64,000 bases of DNA. It comes from Verrucomicrobiales bacterium. Its GTDB lineage: Bacteria > Verrucomicrobiota > Verrucomicrobiae > Limisphaerales > UBA1100. This document shows, in pieces, positions 48,213-56,124 of the stretch (the first letter of the stretch is position 1; the number at the start of each line of letters is the position of its first letter). Where the stretch lies: assembly GCA_002721895.1 (NCBI GenBank), contig PBLV01000063.1:62001-126000 (forward strand). Direction: 5' to 3'. Position numbers and translations under genes: made by a program. Under the pieces are notes generated by a model. That model saw only the letters and a list, made by a program, of their open reading frames with translations, searched no databases and had not been told where the DNA came from.

Positions 48213-49371
48213 AATTATATATTTTAAAAAACTCTGACTCTCTATAAAACTCTGGATCGTCTATTATTTTATGCTCACTTTGCTTTTCTATCTGCCTGTC
48301 GAGTGCCGCCTTGCATGGATAAATTTTATCTTTAGAGAATAGGTTTAATGATGATTGATAAAAGCTATTATTGCATATTTTGTCGGGAAAGTCAAGGTCT
48401 TTTTTCGTTTCCGGTTCATTGGGGTATATGTTTTCCCCAAAAAATTTAATGCGAGCCTCAGTTATTGTTTCTTTATTGTTGTGATACAGTACGGTCTTTA
48501 TTGCTAGCCTATCAATGTCGGACATATAATCTTGAGTAAAGGTCTCGTCCATATAGAGAAATATTTTTTGAATATTATCCTTATATTTAAATAATAAATT
48601 CAAATCTATCATTCTGTTTATATGTACTACTGTTTTATGTGATGATAGCCAGCCTTCTAGGTACTGCTCTTCGTCTGTATAGTCGGACCTGATGTTAATT
48701 GATGATCCTTTTGCAAATGGTAGTTTGTCGTGACTAGCAAAGTCGGGAACTACGTCTATTATTGATAAGTAGAAACTTTCCCCTAAATGAATAGGGTTAA
48801 TTAAATTTAGCTCATTGGGTATATTTAGGAGGTTGAGCGCCTTCTCTGCCACTTTGTCGGGGAATATTTTATTAATTCTTTTTGGGCTTTCTTCTAACGA
48901 ATAAGAAGGCTTTAGGGATGAGAAGTCTGGAGCAAGAAGCTCCTGCTTGGTTTTGTCTCCCCAGTACGGCCCGCAACATTCTGGCCTGGACGGACCATAA
49001 AGGATAACCATGGGGACGTCGTATGCTCCCGCAGCATGACACGAGAAAGAGTCGTTTCCGATATGGAGGCTGGAGTTTTTAATAACAAAAAGCGCCTGGC
49101 GTATTGTTGTTTGCCCTAGTAGGCTAGTGCTTCCGTCGATATGGGCTTCGCCTTGTTCTCCGATTTGGATAATCTCATATCCGAGATTTTTTATTTTTGG
49201 TTGAATGATTTTAATTACATCTTTATAATAGTCATAATTTTTTGACCCCATTCCTGAGGAGGCGTGCAGGGTAATATATTTTCTACTTCCAACCGGAAAG
49301 TAGGAAGTCTTGATCGTTGGCTTGGCTATCTTTGAGGCAGCGGCAAGCGCATAATTTTCTACTAGATGCAT
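48187..49371 (-). CDS. GT9-type (heptosyltransferase-like) C-terminal half plus extra domain, 394 aa
   Basis: Residues 1-175 correspond to the C-terminal Rossmann half of family 9 glycosyltransferases: RKYITLHASSGMGSKNYDYY, then NSSLHIGNDSFSCHAAGAYD, then VPMVILYGPSRPECCGPYWG. The sugar-nucleotide donor site of GT9 enzymes lies in this half. The matching N-terminal half is at the end of the upstream gene (about residues 530-646 there). The reading frames overlap by 10 bp and differ by one base, so the two halves look like one enzyme split in two. Residues 200-394 are an extra domain with no recognised motif. Probably acts with its neighbours in sugar transfer. Confidence 0.7.
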   Translation of the reverse strand: MHLVENYALAAASKIAKPTIKTSYFPVGSRKYITLHASSGMGSKNYDYYKDVIKIIQPKIKNLGYEIIQIGEQGEAHIDGSTSLLGQTTIRQALFVIKNSSLHIGNDSFSCHAAGAYDVPMVILYGPSRPECCGPYWGDKTKQELLAPDFSSLKPSYSLEESPKRINKIFPDKVAEKALNLLNIPNELNLINPIHLGESFYLSIIDVVPDFASHDKLPFAKGSSINIRSDYTDEEQYLEGWLSSHKTVVHINRMIDLNLLFKYKDNIQKIFLYMDETFTQDYMSDIDRLAIKTVLYHNNKETITEARIKFFGENIYPNEPETKKDLDFPDKICNNSFYQSSLNLFSKDKIYPCKAALDRQIEKQSEHKIIDDPEFYRESEFFKIYNYAKKKENN

Positions 49372-51302
49372 AGATTTAGGGAGATTTTATCTTTTCCGTT
49401 TCTTGTATAATTTAAGATGGTCTGACTCTGGATATGTAAAAGTATCGCTACCTCGAAATAGCCTTCGTGGTCTTTCCTGTCTGTCCTTCCGCTATACCCT
49501 TCTAGAAACAGGACATCCGAACACAGGGGGTTGTATGGTATTGTTTTGTGGATGTAAGGGTTGCCTAATAGTATTTCTTTATATTGCGGTTTTGTAATAA
49601 AATATATATTGTATTCAGGGTAATTGTTTTTAATGTCTGGCAACAGGCTGGAGGCTAGGAATATATCTCCTATGCTCTCCGGCATTACGAGCGCCAGTCT
49701 TTTTCCTTTGTCCTCATCGTCAAGATAGTCCTCTATATTGTAATTGTTGTCTGATGTAGAGGATAGTTCGTCTATTACGTTTTTTCTTAAAGCTTGATAT
49801 ACTTTATCTCTTGAAACTCCTTCTTGGAGCCTGCTTTTAAGGTACTTAAAGACTTCCTCGTCTCTTGTTATCTCTATCTTAAGCATGTTTTTATACATAT
49901 CAAGTATAAAATCTGTATCTGTTGTTCCTTCTGGGGGAGTGTAGTTTTTGTCTGGGATGAGGTCGCTCATGTTGAAGTCCCAGTTTTTGTCGGGCATGGA
50001 GTCTATTGCGTCCATTAATTTGTTGCAGGTATTTTCAAGAGAATAATTCTCTAGCACAAATTTGCGGGCAGACTTTCCCATCCTGCAGCGTTTATCTGAA
50101 TTCATTTTGAAAACCCGCGAAAGTTTGCTAGCGATACTTGATGCGTCTGTACTGGCCTTTATAAACTGAGTCCCAGGCTCCCTGTATTCATGCCAAGATA
50201 AAGGCATGCCCCCCGAGGTTTCTGAGGAACAATCTTCACCGCAGCTATAATTTGTAACCAGGGTTATGAGTTCGCAGAGCTTGGCCTCCTGTATCGGCAG
50301 CTCCTGGCCGCCGGAGGTAAAGGGGTGGCAGTATACGTCCATAATTCCGTATATTTCGTTCAATTGAGACTCTGAGGTTCCTTTGTCTACTGCGATAGTG
50401 TTCTGGCTTTTTTTACTGTGACAATACGGGCAGTCTTGTTTGTTGCCCTTGCGTTTGTCGTGAGAGGGGAACGGCTTGATCTCGTACTGGCGACACTGGT
50501 TGCATATAAAGGTTGTTAGTATTTCGTGCATTCCAAGCCCCTTCTCCTGTATGAGTCTAGGGATGTCCCACCCTTCGTGCCAGTTTGTGTGAAGGAGTAA
50601 TTTAGGGGTTGCTTTGGGGTGTAGATTTTTAAACTTAATGAATCCATCTAAAAGATTTGGGACACTCTTCCTTAGTTGATTTCTAAAGACAAACCCTATG
50701 ATAAAATCGTCATCATTGATTTTAAAGTCGCTCCTTAGACGAGCTCTAGTGTTAGGGTCAAGCTTATAAAAATCCCCTCCATCCACAGGTCCATGCAGGG
50801 TTTCTACCCCAGGAGCCCCCCTCTCTATCATTTCCTTGCAGGCAAAGTGTGACCAGCAAAAAAATCGGTCAGTACTATTAGCCGCGTCTATTGCGCTCTG
50901 CAGTACCGGAGACGAGTCTATTGTGGTCCAAAGTATTGTGTTGACTCTCCTCCACCACCGTTTATCCCAAAATTTGTCAAATGCCCATATGTCTTCTGCG
51001 CCCACATAAACATCGGGGCGCTCTTCCTCGATAATTGAGTCGATTGTGAGATGTCCATATCCGGCTTTGTTTTTATTATTCCCGGAATTTTCGTTATAGT
51101 CTTCGGGGAAGGTTCCTACGCACTTCCATGGGAAAAGCTCTAGTGCGGGTGAGTTTTTTTTAATTCCATTCGCAACCTCGACAACTTCATATTTGTCCGT
51201 ATTGTAAAGGTAGGTTAGTACGTTTCTTGCATTCTTGCCGAACCCGGAAAGCACTCTTGAGCAATTGCTGTGAAAGAGTATTTTTTTTTTTTTTTTAGAC
51301 AT
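49362..51302 (-). CDS. GT4 glycosyltransferase with zinc ribbon and GT9 N-terminal half, 646 aa
   Basis: Residues about 5-440 form a GT-B glycosyltransferase of the GT4 type: KILFHSNCSRVLSGFGKNA start, VFRNQLRKSVPNLLDGF hinge region, and FTSGGQELPIQEAKLCELI as the donor-site E-x-n-E motif. A small zinc ribbon is inserted before that motif: C267-x2-C270 and C291-x2-C294. After a linker, residues about 530-646 resemble the N-terminal half of a GT9 enzyme (LALVMPESIGDIFLASSLLP). The stop lies where that fold should continue; the continuation is in the next gene. Codons 3-8 contain a run of 16 adenines (51281-51296), which makes the gene prone to slippage. Start ATG 51302 overlaps the previous stop (TAATG). 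Confidence 0.85.
   Translation of the reverse strand: MSKKKKKILFHSNCSRVLSGFGKNARNVLTYLYNTDKYEVVEVANGIKKNSPALELFPWKCVGTFPEDYNENSGNNKNKAGYGHLTIDSIIEEERPDVYVGAEDIWAFDKFWDKRWWRRVNTILWTTIDSSPVLQSAIDAANSTDRFFCWSHFACKEMIERGAPGVETLHGPVDGGDFYKLDPNTRARLRSDFKINDDDFIIGFVFRNQLRKSVPNLLDGFIKFKNLHPKATPKLLLHTNWHEGWDIPRLIQEKGLGMHEILTTFICNQCRQYEIKPFPSHDKRKGNKQDCPYCHSKKSQNTIAVDKGTSESQLNEIYGIMDVYCHPFTSGGQELPIQEAKLCELITLVTNYSCGEDCSSETSGGMPLSWHEYREPGTQFIKASTDASSIASKLSRVFKMNSDKRCRMGKSARKFVLENYSLENTCNKLMDAIDSMPDKNWDFNMSDLIPDKNYTPPEGTTDTDFILDMYKNMLKIEITRDEEVFKYLKSRLQEGVSRDKVYQALRKNVIDELSSTSDNNYNIEDYLDDEDKGKRLALVMPESIGDIFLASSLLPDIKNNYPEYNIYFITKPQYKEILLGNPYIHKTIPYNPLCSDVLFLEGYSGRTDRKDHEGYFEVAILLHIQSQTILNYTRNGKDKISLNLCI
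51281..51296 (-). repeat. Homopolymer of 16 A at the start of a glycosyltransferase gene
   Basis: On the coding (minus) strand the gene reads ATG TCT then sixteen A, encoding MSKKKKK before ILFHSNC. Gain or loss of one or two bases in DNA replication or transcription would shift the frame after codon 2 and end translation early. Such tracts near the 5' end of glycosyltransferase genes are a known sign of phase variation in bacteria; here this is inference. Confidence 0.8.
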
Positions 51303-51838
51303 TAAAACGGGGCTTTATCTTCGCTCCGCGCCTCAGTCTTCTCTTCCGTATGTTTCTTGGATTTGTTTTTTGAGGCCGTAAATAATTCATTAAGGTAGCG
51401 CTTAAAAAGACATTTTAGCGTCTCCACTTCGCCAGGCTCCAGGGGGAGTCTAAAAACTTGGTTGCCGTTTCTGGTTAAAACTATCCCGAAGGCGGGAACG
51501 GTCAATGGTCCGTCTTTAGTTTTTACTTGCTTGTCCCACGGGGTTAATTTAATGGAGGTAGAATTTTCTTCGAAGGTGTGGTAGGTGCTGTACTCGTATC
51601 TATCATTAAATGCTGATATAATGCCTCCTATTTCCCACTCATTGAACTTAATGTTTATGTTCTTGTTTGTGTCGCCCCTGTTGTTTGAAAAATTGGCTGT
51701 TTTCGTCTTGTCGTCCCAGCTGAATTGTTGTATCGCGCTAACGTAAAGAGCGGGGAGCCCTTTGCTCCCCGGCCCTACGCTAAAATTGAATGCGCAACCC
51801 GTATTTTTGCTATTCGGCTTGTATAGGCTGAGGTTCAT
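51302..51838 (-). CDS. Possible ssDNA-binding/PC4-like protein, 178 aa
   Basis: The fold is not certain. The N-terminal 135 residues are beta-rich (CAFNFSVGPGSKGLPALYVS; NKNINIKFNEWEIGGIISAF; TSIKLTPWDKQVKT), the order of strands and basic residues being reminiscent of PC4/Whirly-type ssDNA-binding proteins found in phages. The C-terminal tail is disordered and charged and ends EDKAPF. A final proline-phenylalanine after acidic residues is the hallmark of SSB tails that recruit replication proteins; the SSB encoded at 61496-61873 ends in EVPF in the same way. It overlaps the protease gene by 29 nt and the glycosyltransferase gene by 1 nt. A role in replication or transcription is inference. 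Confidence 0.5.
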   Translation of the reverse strand: MNLSLYKPNSKNTGCAFNFSVGPGSKGLPALYVSAIQQFSWDDKTKTANFSNNRGDTNKNINIKFNEWEIGGIISAFNDRYEYSTYHTFEENSTSIKLTPWDKQVKTKDGPLTVPAFGIVLTRNGNQVFRLPLEPGEVETLKCLFKRYLNELFTASKNKSKKHTEEKTEARSEDKAPF

Positions 51839-52751
51839 CTTCTTGAAGTGCTACGTTTTTAATGAGGAAGGGGAATTCTTTTTCAAATAAAGATTTTCCT
51901 TTACCTCCTTTTTTTGCTTTAAGTCCGGAAGACTCTACTGGTAAGTTTTCTATCTCTTCAAACGTTGGCATTTTTGCCTTGGGGTCTAGGGCCCAAAGTA
52001 AGGCGTTTTCGTCTGCCCATTTCTTCATTCTGCGAATTGGAACAATTAAATTAAAATTCTCTCCAGCCCCTCTTACTAGCATTCCTACATAGGTTCCGCT
52101 TTGTAGATATACTCCACCCCCGCTAGAGCCCGGAAAAGCTGTAACCGTCGTCTGGTCGAACTCGACCTTGCCCTCAACCCTTCCCACTTGAGAGACGATT
52201 CCCGTAGTCATGCTGTTTGCTCCCATTTGACCCAAGAGGGATCCTACGTGAAACAATTGAGTTCCGATCGGGACGATAGCCTCATCTTCATCAAGGTAGA
52301 ACTTAGCCCCTGCCTTACCGTAATTTTTAGCCCGAACCATAAGGAGCGCCAAGTCGTGCCCGTGCTCGAAGTCGCTATACTTAATGACTTTCGCGTCCAT
52401 TTTCATTTCGCCCACCCTTCTTCCGTCCTCTACTAATTCCTTGACGATTTGGGCGTCATTAAATTCAATAACCTTCACTGAGGATCCGGTCTCGTCAACA
52501 ACCGTCCTAACGTTTCTAAGGATATCTACTACGTGCGCAGCGGTCCATACGAAAGTTACGCTTTCTCCTTCTATTTGCCTTGTTATTAAAACTCCGGAGC
52601 CTTCCGATTTTCTATAGTCTCCTTCCGCCTTAATTGTTACGGATATATCCTGCAGGTGTTGCGCTGTTTCTTTTTTATTTACGGCTTTATCTCCCCCTGA
52701 AAGGGGGAGGGCTAGCCCTATGGTTAGTAATGCTAGTGATAGTTTATTCAT
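51810..52751 (-). CDS. Secreted trypsin-like serine protease, 313 aa
   Basis: Residues 1-20 form a signal peptide (MNKLSLALLTIGLALPLSGG), so the protein is exported by the host. The catalytic triad of S1/DegP-type proteases is complete: H73 in FVWTAAHVV, D133 in GHDLALLMV, and S210 in FPGSSGGGVY. There is no PDZ domain; the C-terminal 70 residues are lysine-rich with FEKEFPFLIKNVAL near the end. A secreted protease is unusual in a phage and could process surface proteins, block superinfection or act on virion proteins. The gene has its own near-consensus promoter with the -10 element only 6 nt from ATG 52751. Confidence 0.85.
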   Translation of the reverse strand: MNKLSLALLTIGLALPLSGGDKAVNKKETAQHLQDISVTIKAEGDYRKSEGSGVLITRQIEGESVTFVWTAAHVVDILRNVRTVVDETGSSVKVIEFNDAQIVKELVEDGRRVGEMKMDAKVIKYSDFEHGHDLALLMVRAKNYGKAGAKFYLDEDEAIVPIGTQLFHVGSLLGQMGANSMTTGIVSQVGRVEGKVEFDQTTVTAFPGSSGGGVYLQSGTYVGMLVRGAGENFNLIVPIRRMKKWADENALLWALDPKAKMPTFEEIENLPVESSGLKAKKGGKGKSLFEKEFPFLIKNVALQEDEPQPIQAE

Positions 52752-52757
52752 TATAGT

Positions 52758-52786
52758 ATAATAACATTGTTGTTTGTAAATGTCAA
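52758..52786 (-). promoter_or_regulatory. Sigma-70 promoter of protease gene, leaderless
   Basis: Minus strand: TTGACA (52786-52781), 17-nt spacer ending in TGT, and TATTAT (52763-52758). The -10 is 6 nt from ATG 52751, so transcription should start at or next to the A of the start codon. There is no Shine-Dalgarno. The spacer length and the extended -10 match the promoter before 59900. Confidence 0.8.
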
Positions 52787-52790
52787 CCTT

Positions 52791-55232
52791 TTATTGACAG
52801 CTTTCGCAGGTTTCTCCATTTTTCATAGCTTCTATACTGCAAGTCGTGGCCTCTGGGCCTCCGTCTGAAGTTGCTTTTTCAATTTTACTTGCAGCCCTGT
52901 TTCTTAGGTAGTACGTTGTTTTCAGTCCTGACTCCCAGCATTTTACATATATATCATTTAAATACTTTAGAGAGGTGCCCTTGTTGTATAAATTAAAACT
53001 TATTGATTGATCCATCCATTTCTGTCTTGTTGCGTTACATTCAATTAATTTAAACATGTCTCTATCGAAAACTGTTTTATATTTATCTTTGATCCATGTC
53101 GGAATTTCACCATTAAGTAAGGATAAATCTCCATCTACGCTCTTTATTAGATTTGCCATCTCCGGACCCCATAAGCCTTCGGATTTCATGTCTCTTACAA
53201 AGTGTTCATTTGCAATATAAAAATTTCCGCTCTTGTTTTCATAAACAAATAAAACCGAGAAGTTGGGCTCAATGCTTTGCTCTACGCCGTTGATATAGCC
53301 AATTGTTGCAGTGGGGGCAATCGCCATGACGTTTGAATTTCTCATTCCGTGGTTCGATACAGACTCCCTTGTTTCCTCCCAGTTGAAATTCGTCTTATGC
53401 GTCTTCCTTTTTCCTCTATACTCTTGCAGGTTGTTCCAGCTGTCTAAAGGTAATATGTTTTGGTCCCAGAGCGACCCCATGTAAGATTTATAGGCCCCTT
53501 TTTCTTTTGCTAAATCACTGCTTGCCTGAATGGCGTTTTTGCTATAAAATTCAAATAACTTATCGTTGAAGGCTAGCGCCTCTTCGGAGTCTATTTTGAT
53601 GTTTAATTTATGTAAAACGTCATGAAGACCCATAAGTCCTAGCCCTATGGGTCGATGTTGCATATTGGAGTTCTTCGCTTCCGCCGTAGGGTAGAAGTTA
53701 AGATCGATAACGTTGTCCAGCATGCGGACTGCTTTGTGGATACTGTTTCCTAGGTCGGTCCAGTTGATGTCTGCACCGGTAAATTCTCCGTTCTCGTCCC
53801 AAAATTCTCTTACGTGATTATATAAATTAATCGAACCCAAATTGCAGACAGCTGTTTCCCCAATCTCAGTTTTTTCGCCCTTATGATATTGGGAGGCTTT
53901 TGTATGAAGGGTTATTTCTGTGCAAAGATTAGAGCTATGTACTGCCCCTTCGTGTTGATTTGTATACCGAATGTTGCAAGGGTCCTTAAAGGTGTTCCAT
54001 GGGTGTGAAGTTTCGAATAGGACCTTTAACATTTTCTTCCAAAGCTCTTTGGCTTGCACCTTCCTGAAGTTGCTAATCTCTCCGGCTTCCGCCTTTCTGG
54101 AGTAAAGTTCATATTTTTTATCAAAAGCCTCACCAAAGATATCATGTAGGTCTGGGCACTCCCTTGGGTCGAACATATACCAGTCTTCTCCAGCCTGAGC
54201 CTTTCTCATGAATATGTCTGGGATCCAAGATGCCGTGTTCATGTCGTGACACCTGAGTCTGTCGTCCCCTGTGTTTCTTCTTAGGTTTAGGAAGTCTTCG
54301 AAGTCTAAATGCCACGGTTCTAAATACGCACAGCCTGCTCCAGGCCGCTTCCCTCCTTGATTCACTGCTATAAGTAAATCGTTATATATCTTTAACCATG
54401 GAATTAATCCGCTAGAGACTCCGTTTGTTCCGGAGATGTGTGAGCCCGTGGACCTAAATGGAGTGACGTCGAGTCCGAGCCCTCCTGCAAATTTAGACTT
54501 GCGAGCCTCTTGCCATGCTCCGTCAAAGATTCCATCTATAGAGTCGTCGAAGGTGTTTAAATAACAGGAACTTAATTGTGAATGAGATGTCCCGCTATTA
54601 AATAATGTCGGCGTTGATGGGGTATAACGCATGCGACTCATGAGGTTGTAGAACTCGATTGCCGAAGCTTCCTTATTGTCTTCGTTTATCGCCAGTCCCA
54701 TGGCTACCCTCATCCAGAATCCCTGGGGAGATTCCATGATCTTGTCGTCTTGGCGAATGAAGTACCTGTCGTGTAAAGTTTTTAGCCCTAAATATTTAAA
54801 AGACAAATCTCTTGCGGGCTCCAGGGTCTCCGAGAGCTTTTTGAGGTCGAAGCTTAGTAGTCTTTTGTCGAACCTGTTGTTTTTTACCAATAGCTTTATG
54901 TTTTGAATAAAGGTTTTTCGATACTGGAGATCTAATATATCGGAGTCTACCCCTTCCCTGAAAACTTCTTTATAGAGACAATTTAATAGTAATCTTGACG
55001 CCGCAAAGGAGTAGTTTGGTTCCTTGAATATCTTGTCTCTAGCAGAAAGAATTAGTGCCTGATCTATTTCTGTGGTGGGGATCTTGTTGTATAGTTGTAG
55101 TTGTGCATCCAACACTATTTCGCTAGCGGAAACATCTGAAAGATCTTCGCAGGCTCTCTCTGCGCAGACATTGATTTTGTCTACGTTAAAGCCTTCGAGT
55201 CTTCCGTTTCTTTTTTTTACTTGTATGTCCAT
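52791..55232 (-). CDS. nrdA: Ribonucleoside-diphosphate reductase, class I alpha subunit
   Basis: Reduces ribonucleotides to deoxyribonucleotides for phage DNA synthesis. Residues 1-90 form an ATP-cone (VKKRNGRLEGFNVDKINVCA). Catalytic residues match E. coli NrdA: C223 (SSCYLN), N435-x-C437-x-E439 (NLCTEI), C463 (AVCNLGSIN), the tyrosine pair Y774-Y775 (TTYYLR) and the C-terminal shuttle cysteines (CESCQ, residues 809 and 812). At 813 residues it is a full-length enzyme with no intein. No beta subunit (nrdB) is present in the window; it must lie elsewhere or come from the host. The gene has its own promoter upstream of ATG 55232. Confidence 0.97.
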   Translation of the reverse strand: MDIQVKKRNGRLEGFNVDKINVCAERACEDLSDVSASEIVLDAQLQLYNKIPTTEIDQALILSARDKIFKEPNYSFAASRLLLNCLYKEVFREGVDSDILDLQYRKTFIQNIKLLVKNNRFDKRLLSFDLKKLSETLEPARDLSFKYLGLKTLHDRYFIRQDDKIMESPQGFWMRVAMGLAINEDNKEASAIEFYNLMSRMRYTPSTPTLFNSGTSHSQLSSCYLNTFDDSIDGIFDGAWQEARKSKFAGGLGLDVTPFRSTGSHISGTNGVSSGLIPWLKIYNDLLIAVNQGGKRPGAGCAYLEPWHLDFEDFLNLRRNTGDDRLRCHDMNTASWIPDIFMRKAQAGEDWYMFDPRECPDLHDIFGEAFDKKYELYSRKAEAGEISNFRKVQAKELWKKMLKVLFETSHPWNTFKDPCNIRYTNQHEGAVHSSNLCTEITLHTKASQYHKGEKTEIGETAVCNLGSINLYNHVREFWDENGEFTGADINWTDLGNSIHKAVRMLDNVIDLNFYPTAEAKNSNMQHRPIGLGLMGLHDVLHKLNIKIDSEEALAFNDKLFEFYSKNAIQASSDLAKEKGAYKSYMGSLWDQNILPLDSWNNLQEYRGKRKTHKTNFNWEETRESVSNHGMRNSNVMAIAPTATIGYINGVEQSIEPNFSVLFVYENKSGNFYIANEHFVRDMKSEGLWGPEMANLIKSVDGDLSLLNGEIPTWIKDKYKTVFDRDMFKLIECNATRQKWMDQSISFNLYNKGTSLKYLNDIYVKCWESGLKTTYYLRNRAASKIEKATSDGGPEATTCSIEAMKNGETCESCQ

Positions 55233-55247
55233 TTTGGGATGTTTAGT

Positions 55248-55276
55248 AGTTTAACATGAGGGCGCGCTTATTGCAA
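55248..55276 (-). promoter_or_regulatory. Sigma-70 promoter of nrdA
   Basis: Minus strand: TTGCAA (55276-55271), 17-nt spacer ending in TGT, TAAACT (55253-55248). ATG 55232 lies 15 nt beyond the -10, leaving a leader of roughly 8 nt and no visible Shine-Dalgarno. The -35 and -10 are weaker than those of the other three promoters. Confidence 0.65.
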
Positions 55277-55302
55277 GTAAAATATCAATAACTTATTCAC
55301 AA

Positions 55303-56118
55303 TTATAAGTTTTTTATATCCTGAACCCACCCGTCTTCTTTTGTTGTTAAGCGTCTGTATTTTCTGTAGCTGGCGGTCCATATGGATCCTGGCATTTTTG
55401 CTATAGGCAATACATCGAAATTTTCCTTCATGATTTTTTTGGACTTATACTCCTTAGGCTCAACGTTGACCGCCTTTAACAATGCGTGACAAATTAATTG
55501 CTCTGGAAACCTAAACCTGCACCTCTCGGACGTGGTCGACAAAAGCTCCGCTAGCTTAAAGCCGTCCTTTAGGTTTCTTGTTCTGCCCCCGATGATATGG
55601 TCCGACGGGTGAAACTTCTCCGCAGAGTCTCTTCGGAAGTAAATGTCCGAAGTAAGGAATTTACCGATAAAATCGGCGCTTATAAGCTTCCTGTAAAATA
55701 CATCTAGCGCTGGAAATATTTCGTCAGATCTGGTTTTGATGGAAAGATAGCCGGTCGCTCGCTTGAGCCCGTTGTGGGTTGTGTGGTTTTGATAAGCCCA
55801 TGGATTCGGTCCTCTTTTTGAATTGTTGTTTTTGTACCGAGATAAATTGTTGTAATCATTTTGTTCGATATGGACCAGCGGATCTTCGACAAAGTCTTTG
55901 ATAATGCCCGTGTCGTCGTCGCTCCAGTGGGAGATTACTAAATTGCCATACTCCTTGTACTTGGTGTCTTTAATTAGCTTAAGATAGTGAGGGATGGACT
56001 CGTTCATTCTTTTATGGAGTGGGCCCTGTACAATAATGGATAGTGAGCGCTCTAATCTTTTAAACCTAATGAGTAGATCCTTTAGAAAGTTTACCTCCCA
56101 AGACTGATTGTTGACCAT
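55303..56118 (-). CDS. WavE-like glycosyltransferase, 271 aa
   Basis: Resembles the WavE family of lipopolysaccharide core biosynthesis glycosyltransferases: LSIIVQGPLHKR start motif, VISHWSDDDTGIIKDF with an acidic D-D-D cluster, NPWAYQNHTTHNGLKRATG, and YLSIKTRSDEIFP. It would transfer a sugar to a lipopolysaccharide-type acceptor or to a phage structure. It lies between nrdA and the GDPD-like gene. The ATG 56118 is followed by MVNNQSW and preceded by the TAGTGTA motif (56126-56132), so it may be made late with the virion proteins rather than only with the upstream glycan genes. Donor sugar and acceptor are unknown. Confidence 0.75.
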   Translation of the reverse strand: MVNNQSWEVNFLKDLLIRFKRLERSLSIIVQGPLHKRMNESIPHYLKLIKDTKYKEYGNLVISHWSDDDTGIIKDFVEDPLVHIEQNDYNNLSRYKNNNSKRGPNPWAYQNHTTHNGLKRATGYLSIKTRSDEIFPALDVFYRKLISADFIGKFLTSDIYFRRDSAEKFHPSDHIIGGRTRNLKDGFKLAELLSTTSERCRFRFPEQLICHALLKAVNVEPKEYKSKKIMKENFDVLPIAKMPGSIWTASYRKYRRLTTKEDGWVQDIKNL

Positions 56119-56124
56119 GATAAT

